A stretch of DNA of 40,367 nucleotides from the NCBI GenBank assembly GCA_014378485.1, contig JACMNO010000004.1:1-40367 (forward strand). The letters are read 5' to 3'. This stretch comes from Bacteroidia bacterium (lineage in GTDB: Bacteria > Bacteroidota > Bacteroidia > B-17B0 > Aurantibacillaceae). This document shows positions 1 to 8,446 of this stretch, piece after piece (the first letter of the stretch is position 1; every line of letters starts with the position of its first letter). A model generated the notes under the pieces. That model was not told the origin of the DNA, made no database searches, and worked only from the letters and a program-made list of their open reading frames with translations. The translations under genes were made by a program, and so were the position numbers.

Positions 1-163
1 AACGTATGATAAATGTGCTGCTAAATGATGCAAACCTTTTCAAATATTTTCTGCAAATGCCTTGCATAAAAAAGAAAGTAAACTCTTTAAAATAGTTGAA
101 TCTATTACTATTTCAGTGTTTTGAGTGAACCCTAATTAAATTAAAATTAACAAAAATGCAGTG

Positions 164-826
164 TTAAATTTTATCTATGGTGTTTTTATTTTGCATCGCC
201 CAAATTAATAAGCTATTGGTAACTTGATCTAACCCCATTTTTTTTGAAATACGAGACCTATTATTATCTACAGATTTTGATGTGATAAAAAGTAGTTCGG
301 CAATTTCTTTAGAAGTATAGTTTTTACAAACTAACTTAAGAATTTTAAGTTCGGTTGAAGTTAATTCTTTTAAAATTAATTCTATTTTATTAATTTCTTT
401 ATTTGATTCAACAATTGCATTTTGAATTTCTTTTAACGACTCGCTCCAATAAAATTTATTATTTAATACTGCTTTAATGGAATCAACAACTTCAAATATT
501 GAATTGTCTTTTATAAGATAACTTTTTGCGCCATTTTCTTTAGCCTTTTCAAGTAATGACTTTTCTTTATACATTGTTAGGATTATAACTTTGGTGTTTA
601 GATTATTGTTTTTTATCCTTTTACATATTTCTAAACCATCAATGCCTGGCATATTAATGTCCAAAATAGCAACGTCTACATTTTCCGACATAATAATATC
701 CCAAGCCTTAACTCCATTGTCAGCCTCTCTTACTTCAGATTCAATTATACCGGCTTTAATAACGCTACAAAGTCCAATTCTGAAAATAGGATGGTCATCT
801 GCCACTAATATTTTAAGTGTTGTCAT
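164..826 (-). CDS. LuxR/NarL-family response regulator
   Basis: Cytosolic DNA-binding response regulator of 220 residues, a normal length for the NarL/FixJ family. The N-terminal receiver domain has the acidic pair D10-D11 and the predicted phospho-acceptor D56 in the context AILDINMP. The C-terminal LuxR-type helix-turn-helix covers about residues 152-200 and is recognised by LTSTELKILKLV followed by SKEIAELL and SVDNNRSRI. It starts inside the end of the upstream histidine kinase gene (14-nt overlap), so the two are almost certainly cotranscribed and form a cognate pair. Its targets cannot be read from the window. The family assignment is sure; the regulated process is unknown. Confidence 0.93.
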   Translation of the reverse strand: MTTLKILVADDHPIFRIGLCSVIKAGIIESEVREADNGVKAWDIIMSENVDVAILDINMPGIDGLEICKRIKNNNLNTKVIILTMYKEKSLLEKAKENGAKSYLIKDNSIFEVVDSIKAVLNNKFYWSESLKEIQNAIVESNKEINKIELILKELTSTELKILKLVCKNYTSKEIAELLFITSKSVDNNRSRISKKMGLDQVTNSLLIWAMQNKNTIDKI

Positions 827-2792
827 TTAATGTAATTGATAGTTTAACACCTTTATTGTTTTCATTATTTGCAATTAAAACGTCTGCTTTTATTAAAACG
901 CCTCGCTGATATATATTTTTTAGACCTAAACCTTTTTCTTTCATGTTTTCCTTAAATCCAACTCCATTATCATAATAGGTTATTTGCGTTTTATTACTGT
1001 TAACATTTTGAATTTCTAATCTAATTGCCCCTGCACCCGAGTATTTTATACTATTATGGATGCATTCTTGGATCATACGTAATATGTGTGTTTTTATGTT
1101 CAAATCAAATAAATCAATTTTATCGTCAATTTCATAACTACAAATAATGCCTGTTTGACTTTCGGTTTCATTAAACAAATTATCTATAAATTCTTTAAAA
1201 CGCAGATGTTTAAGAGTTGATGGAAATAAATCCCGTGATATTTTCCTTGTTTTTTCAAGTAGTATCTTTAAATCATCTTCTATGCTATTATTTAATGCAT
1301 GGTCATTTGTTGTGTTTTTTAAGAGTTTTTGTCTAACAATCGTAATACCTAAGCCTAAGTCATCGTGCAAATCCATAGCTATTCGCTCTCTATCCTTATC
1401 TATATCATTAATAAGTTGGCTGGCATATAATTCTTTTTGCATGTTGACTTTTCTTTCAAAAAAATAAAAACCTAACAATGTAGATAAAATAAGAATCATT
1501 ATTGAAATTACTATATAATACGTATTGTTTAAGTTATATAATTCATTTTCTTTTTTAAGAAGTATGTTTTCTTTTTCCTGCAATAATATTTTTTGTTCTT
1601 TCTCCGCTAAATGATGTTTGAATATGAGTTCATTTACCATTTTATTACTAGATACTTTGTCCAAACTATCTTTTTGATTAATATACTTTTTATTCATTAG
1701 TAAAGCGTTGTAATTGTCACCTTCTTCTTCATATGCTTTACTAAGACTACTGTAAAAAGTTGGTTCATTTATAGAAACATTGTTTTTTTTCGAATATTCA
1801 AAAACCTCCTTAGATAATAAAATAACCTCTTTGTACTCTTTTTTTTCTAAATATAATTTTGCTACCTGAAGATAAATATTTATTGATTCAATAAACAGGT
1901 TACGATCAGTTACAGTTTTAATAGCAAGTTTAGAATATTTCTTTAATTGTATGGGTTCATTTAATTTTAAATAACAAGAAGCAATATTCATATACATGTA
2001 GGATATTTCATAATAGAAGTCGGTATTTGCATAAAACATTAAATTCTCTTGATATGTCTGCAGAGCTTCCTTAATTTTATTTTGTTGTAGGTAAATAATG
2101 GCAATATTGCTATTTATTGAAACAGCTAATTTTTTATTATTAATTTTTTTGGCAATTAATAGGGCGGATACAAACTCTTTTCTGGCGTCTTCATATTTTC
2201 CGAGTAACTGATACTCACCGCCAATATTATTTCGTGAAGTAGCTTCATAGTAAAAATCTTTTTTTGCAATAGATAACGTAAGCGCTTTGTACATTCTATT
2301 TAAACAGGAATCATGTCTGGATTCTGCTTGATATATTTGCCCCAAAGCCATATTTACTAAAATTTGAGCCATCGTGTCATTTGGTTCACTTAATTCTTTT
2401 TCAAAATAAAGTTTCCTGGCTTTGTAAAATTCTCCTTTATCAAGCAATATATAGCTTCTTTTTAAATCAATAAGATTTTTTAGCTTTCGATCAGGAAATT
2501 TATTTAATATCACTAAAGCCGAATCGTAATATTTATTTGCTCTGTTGAAATCAGTTCTGAAATAATAATAAGTGCCTATAATATGTAAAACATCTGCTTT
2601 TTTTTGGGGAGACTTCATTTCAGAAGTTAACTTTCTTAATTTCCCAATTATTTGAAAAAAGGATACGGTATCATAACTTGATAATGTTTGCAGACTATCT
2701 CTATATTTTTGAAATTCCCTAGCTGGATTTTGTGATAACAAAATTGGAGATCCAAAAAAAACAGTCATTAATATGAGTATGTATTTTTTCAT
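813..2792 (-). CDS. TPR-containing sensor histidine kinase (HisKA_3 type)
   Basis: Membrane-bound sensor kinase of 659 residues. An N-terminal signal peptide (MKKYILILMTVFFGSPILLSQ) is followed by a long helical region, about residues 30-400, with the alternating pattern of tetratricopeptide repeats. A short coiled coil and one transmembrane helix come next (about 424-445). The dimerisation/phosphotransfer segment has RIAMDLHDDLG, which places the phosphorylated His at about 476. The HATPase domain follows, with its N-box Asn at about 580 (HNSIKYS) and the G-box DNGVGF at about 608-613. The topology implies a periplasmic TPR sensor and a cytosolic kinase. It lies directly upstream of, and overlaps, the LuxR-type regulator gene. 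The stimulus is unknown. Confidence 0.92.
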   Translation of the reverse strand: MKKYILILMTVFFGSPILLSQNPAREFQKYRDSLQTLSSYDTVSFFQIIGKLRKLTSEMKSPQKKADVLHIIGTYYYFRTDFNRANKYYDSALVILNKFPDRKLKNLIDLKRSYILLDKGEFYKARKLYFEKELSEPNDTMAQILVNMALGQIYQAESRHDSCLNRMYKALTLSIAKKDFYYEATSRNNIGGEYQLLGKYEDARKEFVSALLIAKKINNKKLAVSINSNIAIIYLQQNKIKEALQTYQENLMFYANTDFYYEISYMYMNIASCYLKLNEPIQLKKYSKLAIKTVTDRNLFIESINIYLQVAKLYLEKKEYKEVILLSKEVFEYSKKNNVSINEPTFYSSLSKAYEEEGDNYNALLMNKKYINQKDSLDKVSSNKMVNELIFKHHLAEKEQKILLQEKENILLKKENELYNLNNTYYIVISIMILILSTLLGFYFFERKVNMQKELYASQLINDIDKDRERIAMDLHDDLGLGITIVRQKLLKNTTNDHALNNSIEDDLKILLEKTRKISRDLFPSTLKHLRFKEFIDNLFNETESQTGIICSYEIDDKIDLFDLNIKTHILRMIQECIHNSIKYSGAGAIRLEIQNVNSNKTQITYYDNGVGFKENMKEKGLGLKNIYQRGVLIKADVLIANNENNKGVKLSITLNDNT

Positions 2793-2939
2793 CTTAAACT
2801 ATCATAAATTTATAAAATAATTTCTCAATTCTTTATGAAAATTACAAATGTCTTCACTTTCTGTTCCCAAATTCCACTAATTAGTAATTTGTAGTTTTCC
2901 ATTATCTAAATTAAAACAGCCTGTTGATGTGCAATCACA

Positions 2940-2975
2940 AAAACACCCGTCTGATTTAAATCAAACAGGTGTTTT
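2940..2975 (-). terminator. Hairpin terminator of the SMC operon
   Basis: An 18-bp inverted repeat with no unpaired spacer and only two mismatched pairs (2951/2964 and 2948/2967). The arms meet at 2957/2958. Read on the minus strand it ends in a run of T residues, as expected of a Rho-independent terminator. It lies about 50 nt past the stop codon of the 1228-residue ATPase gene, and the next minus-strand gene (the histidine kinase) starts about 150 nt further on. It therefore separates the SMC operon from the two-component pair. Confidence 0.8.
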
Positions 2976-3026
2976 AATATGCATGCCAGAATTACGCGCT
3001 ACTCTTCCTTAAAAGAGAAATAAATT

Positions 3027-6000
3027 TTACGCCTCGATCTCTGTTACAATACTTGGGAAGATTCGTACATTATTATTTTCCTCTCTTCTGAACTGATAAG
3101 TGTATTTATAATGAGCCTCTAAACCCGACTTATTCGGTAAACCATTAATCATCATAATATTTCTGTTTTTCGCAAACCGTAATAATTCTCGCAGATAATG
3201 TGCTGAGATTTGACCAACCTCATCAATAATACAATGTACTTTAAAGTCTGTACTGCCACGGTGAGACGATTCTTTAATGAATACATGAAGCAAAGTAATA
3301 TAGATAATTGCTTTTACAAGGATGTCTGTTCCTGTACTACCGATACTATCAATCTTATGTGTCCAGCCTGTTTCATTTAAACCTTCTTTAATATTGAACT
3401 TCAATTCAAACAGATCCTGCAAACGAATTTCTTCCTGTTCCTGCTCCTTAATCGCTGTACGTAATTGATCCAATAATTTTACGGCGCGGTTACTGATCTC
3501 ACGGTTTTTATGCGTTGCAAAGTCAGTATTAAATAATCCTTCATTATATACCAATCCGTTTTCTTCACGGAATTCCTGGATACGTTTCAATAATTTATAA
3601 ACCTTATTGTCAGAATCTTCTAAACGTATTTTAATGAACTCAATTAATTTAGATTCCTCAAACTCTGCCTTTTTAAAATCTTCAGCAATCAAAGTAATGA
3701 TATGCTGAATCTTATCTTTTTGCCCGCTTAATTCTCTTACTTTATTAGCAATACTATCCGTTACCAAACCAATTTGCGTGGCTGTTTCCGCAATAGATAA
3801 TTCAATTTTTGCCTCATTGATAAATGAACGTAAGTTCTGAGCAAAACGCTCGTACTCGCCCTGCGTGGCGTCATTTCGAATCACAAAGTTAAAGTGATTA
3901 TCCAATCTGAATTTACCTGCAAACTCATTCACATAACGCTGAAAAGCTGTGTATTCTTCATTAAAATGCGAATCATTTTTAAGAAGTTGTGTACACAAAT
4001 CCATCACACTGTAATTTGTTTTCTTTGGCTCCGCTCTGTCAATAATATCTGCGTATTTATTAAACACAGGTGTTTCACGGAAATTTTTCGTGAAATAATT
4101 AATTCCATTATTAAATTCGATCAGTTCTTCTTCAAATGTACGTTTCTGTTTATTCAGTTCCATACGCTTGATGTTGAACTTACGCGCTATCTCTTCGATC
4201 TCAGTGCTTAAATCATTAGCAGACTTAACGTACTCTTCTTTCTTTTGAATCAGATCAGGAAGTTTATCAAAGATCTCACGTTTATCTTTTAAGTAATCGC
4301 TTACTATTTGTGAATATTGATCAATCTCTTTTAAAGCTTCCTGTAATTCCTTTATACGAGCATCAATTTTTTTGATCTCTTTACTATCAACTCCTTTAGC
4401 CTTAAAATTCGTTTCTTTTTCGTTGCTTAATTGAGTTTCTTTTTCTTCGTATTCCTTTACCTGATTCTTCTTCTCAACTTCAAGTTCAGAAATTTCAGTC
4501 TCTTGTCTTGATTTCAAATCTGTTAAACGTTCATCATTAAAAGCTTTTAATTTATCAAACTGAACGTTAAAGTCATTCAATAAATTATTTTTCCTTTTAT
4601 TTAAAATCGCTAATTCCTCTTCAAGTATATTTATTTTTTGTCGGTTACCGGATAAGGATTGTTCAACCTCAACACTTGCACGTTGTTTCCAGTCTTCAAG
4701 TTCCAGAATTAATTTCTTCTCACGTTTATCTGCTAATTCCAATGAATAGGTTAATACTTTCAGATCTTCTTTTAATTCTCCTAATTGCTTACCAAATTTA
4801 TCAGCAGCCAGCATTTTTTCTTCATTGTTACCAGCTTGAAACTGGTTCATCGATTCTTCCAGATCCCTGATGATGGCTAAGCGCTCATTTTTTTCAAACT
4901 GATATTCTTCTATGGTTTTGGAAACAACCTGAACATCATCCAACTTCAAATTAATGCCATATAAAGATAAACCTTTAACATCTGTTAATGTTGGATTTAA
5001 ATCTGTGCGAAACAACAGCTCTTCATTCACCACTTTACCAATTGTAGTATGCCAGTCTTTTACATTCTTTTCCAGGTAACCGTACAAAGCATCATGCTGA
5101 ACATTTAATTTCTCCTCAATGGTTTTAATCTCCAGTTTTACACGGATGATCTCGTTATTAGTTTTCTGAATCTGGTTTGATAAAGACAATTTTAATTTTG
5201 ACTCCAGGCTTTCCCATTCTTTTTGATTCGTTTGAACCAAATTGGTTTTAATAGCCAGTTCAGATTTGTTTTTATAATTGATCGCTCTCAAGTCTGCTAA
5301 CTCGGACTCTTGTCCTTTAATCTCTGTTTCGTAAAAACGAGTATTACGAATTACTTTTTCCTCTGCTTTTAATTCATTGAACTCAATTTGTTTTGCCGTA
5401 ACCTCCGCATTGATCTCTGTTACTGCTTCTTCTCTTTTTTGTTTAAAATCTGCATCCTTTTTATTGAATTCATTTTTTTGCAATAACTGTAACTCGTTGT
5501 AGTGATTAAAAATCTCACTGGTACGGGAATTGATCTTATTGACATAAGCAGTTTTATCATTTCTTAATTGTTCAATCAATGAAGAATACTTCATTTCAAT
5601 ACTCTGAACGTTGGAAGTCAATGATTCGTACTCGCGTCGAGCAATATTATAATCTACCTGTAATTTTTCACGCTCTGCATTTTTCTCAACAGCTTGCTCA
5701 ATATTTTTCTCCTTGTAATCTTTTAATTTTTTATTGGCATCACGGATTGTTCTGTCATAATACCCAATCTCTTCCCGAACATGTTTTTGCTTTTCTTCTA
5801 AATGTGTTTTTTGCTCTTCATTTGCTTCGGTTACCTTATCTATCTCTTCTTGCTTTTCATGCGATGCTTTAATCACTGCTTCGTTCTGGGTTTCCGCATA
5901 ACGTAAACTACTTCCCAATTTATCAGCCATTTCCATCTGCGCACCTTTTAACATGTGCACCTGGTCATATTTTTTATCAATGAATTCAATTAACTGCTGT

Positions 6001-6713
6001 GATTCTTTTTTTAGATAAGTTTCAATGTCAGTATACTTTTCGTTGAATTGACGAAGTTGCCGATCAACCTGTTCAAGCTTAATACTACTGTTCTCAGTAG
6101 TTAAAGAGTTAGCAATAAAATCTTTTATGAAACGGCTATCAATGCTACTCTTGGAACTTAAGAATACATTGGTAATAGACTTAGGGATATTTTGGTACTT
6201 CTCATTCCCTTTCAGTATGTGAAACTTTGACAATTGTTTGTCCGTTTCCGTTCCGTACAAAATATTCCGGTACCGTTCAAATGTATCAATTTGCTGAGAA
6301 ACAAAAATTCCACGTTTATCAAATCCTGCAATAACATCTTTAATTTTTATAGCCTCATCATTTTCATTAAAGAAATAATCCGGACTATATTCTGCATCCA
6401 CAAAACGGAACACTATTTTATTATGACGGTAAACGATCACAAAAAACGGCTTGCTCTCTGTCTGAATTTCATAAATCAAATAAGAATTTTCGAATTTAAA
6501 GTAATGCTCTTCAAATGGTTTTTGAGATGCCGAAATACCTAATCCTCTTGTATTAGCGCTATAAAAAAATAAAATGGCACGCTGCAATGATGTCTTACCA
6601 AAATTATTGGTACCAACAAAACAGGTATTACCACTTAATTCTAAGTCTGTATATTTTACATTAGCAATATTGATCTGTACGATCCTGTTTAATATTCTGC
6701 AATTATTTTCCAT
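3027..6713 (-). CDS. MksB/JetC-like SMC ATPase (condensin-like, DUF3584-type)
   Basis: Large coiled-coil ATPase of 1228 residues with SMC architecture. Walker A is at 34-42 (GTNNFGKTS). Coiled coils rich in E, K and Q run from about 210 to 530 and from about 600 to 880. The hinge-like segment at about 540-590 contains DWHTTIGKVVNEELL and SLYGINLKL. The signature-like motif GSTGTDILVKA begins near 1125 and Walker B (CIIDEVG) is at about 1161-1167. The gene order with MksF- and MksE-like genes upstream supports assignment to the MksB/JetC class rather than to canonical Smc, RecN or SbcC. The family loads onto DNA and extrudes loops; MksB acts in chromosome maintenance and JetC in plasmid restriction. 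It is last in its operon and is followed by a hairpin terminator. Which of the two roles applies is not decidable from the sequence. Confidence 0.8.
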   Translation of the reverse strand: MENNCRILNRIVQINIANVKYTDLELSGNTCFVGTNNFGKTSLQRAILFFYSANTRGLGISASQKPFEEHYFKFENSYLIYEIQTESKPFFVIVYRHNKIVFRFVDAEYSPDYFFNENDEAIKIKDVIAGFDKRGIFVSQQIDTFERYRNILYGTETDKQLSKFHILKGNEKYQNIPKSITNVFLSSKSSIDSRFIKDFIANSLTTENSSIKLEQVDRQLRQFNEKYTDIETYLKKESQQLIEFIDKKYDQVHMLKGAQMEMADKLGSSLRYAETQNEAVIKASHEKQEEIDKVTEANEEQKTHLEEKQKHVREEIGYYDRTIRDANKKLKDYKEKNIEQAVEKNAEREKLQVDYNIARREYESLTSNVQSIEMKYSSLIEQLRNDKTAYVNKINSRTSEIFNHYNELQLLQKNEFNKKDADFKQKREEAVTEINAEVTAKQIEFNELKAEEKVIRNTRFYETEIKGQESELADLRAINYKNKSELAIKTNLVQTNQKEWESLESKLKLSLSNQIQKTNNEIIRVKLEIKTIEEKLNVQHDALYGYLEKNVKDWHTTIGKVVNEELLFRTDLNPTLTDVKGLSLYGINLKLDDVQVVSKTIEEYQFEKNERLAIIRDLEESMNQFQAGNNEEKMLAADKFGKQLGELKEDLKVLTYSLELADKREKKLILELEDWKQRASVEVEQSLSGNRQKINILEEELAILNKRKNNLLNDFNVQFDKLKAFNDERLTDLKSRQETEISELEVEKKNQVKEYEEKETQLSNEKETNFKAKGVDSKEIKKIDARIKELQEALKEIDQYSQIVSDYLKDKREIFDKLPDLIQKKEEYVKSANDLSTEIEEIARKFNIKRMELNKQKRTFEEELIEFNNGINYFTKNFRETPVFNKYADIIDRAEPKKTNYSVMDLCTQLLKNDSHFNEEYTAFQRYVNEFAGKFRLDNHFNFVIRNDATQGEYERFAQNLRSFINEAKIELSIAETATQIGLVTDSIANKVRELSGQKDKIQHIITLIAEDFKKAEFEESKLIEFIKIRLEDSDNKVYKLLKRIQEFREENGLVYNEGLFNTDFATHKNREISNRAVKLLDQLRTAIKEQEQEEIRLQDLFELKFNIKEGLNETGWTHKIDSIGSTGTDILVKAIIYITLLHVFIKESSHRGSTDFKVHCIIDEVGQISAHYLRELLRFAKNRNIMMINGLPNKSGLEAHYKYTYQFRREENNNVRIFPSIVTEIEA

Positions 6714-6762
6714 TTTCTATTTATTTAATGCTGTCTTAAACAGCCCACACTATTTATCTTAA

Positions 6763-7761
6763 TTAATAATCGTATAATCCGGCGCTTACTTTTTTAGAAG
6801 CGTTTGGATCTTTGCTTTTCGGCGTTGCCCCACTCAACAGTTTAATAGGATACAATCCAATAGTGCGGCGTTTTGTATTTGCCGTAACAATCTCTTTCCC
6901 TATTGATTTTTCATAACCGGTAATTGGTTCATAAAATTCAGGTGTTATTCCGCTCATTAAATTTCTTCGGTCAATAAGCGTCGCGTAAAACTCAGGCGAA
7001 ATATTTCCATCCAATAATGCTTTTGAAAGAAGATTATCTAAACGTTCATTTTTTTTATCAGAATCATAATTTAAAAGAATGTTACGTGCGATTGCATTTG
7101 CCCCTTTTCCAACTATTTTCATAGAAGGAAATCCATATTGCTGAATCTTTTTTAACAGATCGGCAGCAGTTGTAGAATCCGCTTTTATTTTTTCCTTTAC
7201 TAATTTATATTTTGAAAGATAATCAGGAGATGTTTTACTGCAGGCTTTAGATTTCATGCAGGTGCAGCAAAACTCAATAGCAGAGGTGTATTTTACTGCG
7301 GCATATTTTTTATTATTTTCTTTAATGTTATATAATTCACTTTCCCATTCAGAGTTCAAGGCTTCGTATCTTGCTTTTTCCCAGTTTGCTGCATTTACCA
7401 TGTATTCTTTTTTCGTATTCTGATTATAAAACACAACAGCTCCCTTTTTTGCACTGTCAATTTCGTAACCGTTATAAATAGCTTTCTCAAGAAAATGTAA
7501 AGCCTTAAACTCCTCCTTTATTTTTATAGCACACAAGGCAGCGCGAAAATAATGACCGGCATTTACCTGGCCTTTATAATTTGAAAACGCATTATCAAAT
7601 TTTGCATAAGCCTGTAACAATGAATCATTTTTAAACATCCGCTCAGCAGCAGAAATATTGTCATGAAATGAAATAAAATCGTCAGAAACAGCAGTATACT
7701 TAACCTGTGAAAATAAATTCAAACAAAATACAAATGCCAATACAAAATAAAATACTTTCAT
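6763..7761 (-). CDS. Exported helical/TPR-like protein inside the SMC operon (possible DUF6624-like C-terminus)
   Basis: A protein of 332 residues with a clear Sec signal peptide (MKVFYFVLAFVFCLNLFSQ), so probably periplasmic. Residues about 30-110 are helical, with a TPR-like pattern (AYAKFDNAF, ALHFLEKAI). A cysteine cluster, CCTCMKSKAC, follows in the middle of the protein. The C-terminal part has QYGFPSMKIVGKGA and SPEFYATLIDRR, resembling the G-[WF]-P...VG...A and YA.L.DR pattern of DUF6624 proteins, a tentative link made from memory. It sits 10 bp after the MksE-like gene and 49 bp before the ATPase gene, on the same strand, so it is probably cotranscribed. An exported protein is not a known subunit of Mks or Wadjet complexes. 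Its function is unknown. Confidence 0.6.
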   Translation of the reverse strand: MKVFYFVLAFVFCLNLFSQVKYTAVSDDFISFHDNISAAERMFKNDSLLQAYAKFDNAFSNYKGQVNAGHYFRAALCAIKIKEEFKALHFLEKAIYNGYEIDSAKKGAVVFYNQNTKKEYMVNAANWEKARYEALNSEWESELYNIKENNKKYAAVKYTSAIEFCCTCMKSKACSKTSPDYLSKYKLVKEKIKADSTTAADLLKKIQQYGFPSMKIVGKGANAIARNILLNYDSDKKNERLDNLLSKALLDGNISPEFYATLIDRRNLMSGITPEFYEPITGYEKSIGKEIVTANTKRRTIGLYPIKLLSGATPKSKDPNASKKVSAGLYDY

Positions 7762-7771
7762 GTTTTTCAGT

Positions 7772-8380
7772 TTAGTTATAAATTATTCCTTGCGCGTCAT
7801 CAGAAGTAGAACCGCTATCCTCGTATATCGCTACAGAATTAATTACATCCAATAAATAATTATAAGAATCCAGTACTTTATAGGATTCTGATTTTTCGTC
7901 TTCCAGTTCTAAAAATGAATCCCTGCTCATTAAATCACAAATTTCGCGTACTTTATTATGAAGAGTTTCTGAACGATACAAAGGAATTTTTTGCAGTTTT
8001 TGCTTTAACCTCACGTTGGCATTACATTCTTCAGCTATCTCGCTTGGACGAAATCGGCTACCAATGCCTATTTTATTATCCATGCTCGCAAACAAATCAA
8101 TGATATCAATATAACGCTCAAAACGCTCCAGCTTTTTTTCCAACTCAGAGTTTGGTTCACTTAACTTAGAAAAATAAAAAAAGTTATTTCCTCTTTCAAT
8201 GTTATAGCGTATAACATTGAAATAAGCCTGTAACCTGTCAAAATTTTCCGGGTTATTGATCACATCATACAAACGGTTCATGCCATCTCTACTTCCATTA
8301 CTTGAAATAAAAGCGCCACGAGCCATCACAGCAAAAATGTCGTGAGTTTGTTTGGGTAAATTAAAACTATTTTCTTCCAT
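7772..8380 (-). CDS. MksE/JetB-like condensin subunit
   Basis: Predicted cytosolic, mostly helical protein of 203 residues, the size expected of MksE/JetB subunits, which bridge the kleisin and the SMC heads through winged helices. The assignment rests on length, lack of a signal peptide, the motif IERGNNFFYFSKL in the first half, and position between the kleisin-like and SMC-like genes. The start was chosen at the ATG at 8380 (MEENSFNLPK). The longer reading frame begins with a GTG at 8431, and its extra 17 residues are encoded by an intergenic short repeat (8399-8435), so that extension is rejected. Sequence similarity to known MksE proteins could not be tested here. Confidence 0.68.
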   Translation of the reverse strand: MEENSFNLPKQTHDIFAVMARGAFISSNGSRDGMNRLYDVINNPENFDRLQAYFNVIRYNIERGNNFFYFSKLSEPNSELEKKLERFERYIDIIDLFASMDNKIGIGSRFRPSEIAEECNANVRLKQKLQKIPLYRSETLHNKVREICDLMSRDSFLELEDEKSESYKVLDSYNYLLDVINSVAIYEDSGSTSDDAQGIIYN

Positions 8381-8398
8381 TATCTGAGTAATTTTAAC

Positions 8399-8435
8399 CG
8401 CAAAGTGCGCAAAGTAAATTGCAAAGAGCACAAAG
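8399..8435. repeat. Short intergenic repeat, GCAAAG family
   Basis: Two 15-nt units, 8400-8414 and 8421-8435, each of the form gcaaag-n-gc-n-caaag, are separated by 6 nt. They occupy the 66-nt gap between the MksF-like stop and the MksE-like start. Phrases of this type (cgcaaagnncgcaaag) are familiar as dispersed intergenic DNA in Bacteroidota genomes; this is recalled, not searched. Confidence 0.6.
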
Positions 8436-8446
8436 GGCTGTATTTA

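Noticed and set aside
1..163. Possible gene or RNA at the left edge
   Set aside because: This AT-rich stretch past the response regulator stop has no open frame, no clear hairpin and no recognised RNA motif.
3894..6542. Plus-strand reading frames within the SMC ATPase gene
   Set aside because: They are antisense to a strong 1228-codon gene and lack plausible starts and domains.
6763..7761. JetD/MksG nuclease as the identity of the extra gene in the SMC operon
   Set aside because: The protein has a signal peptide and no TOPRIM-like DxD or other nuclease motif was seen.
8381..8431. N-terminal extension of the MksE-like protein from a GTG at 8431
   Set aside because: The extra 17 residues are encoded by the intergenic short repeat at 8399-8435; the ATG at 8380 gives a sensible protein.
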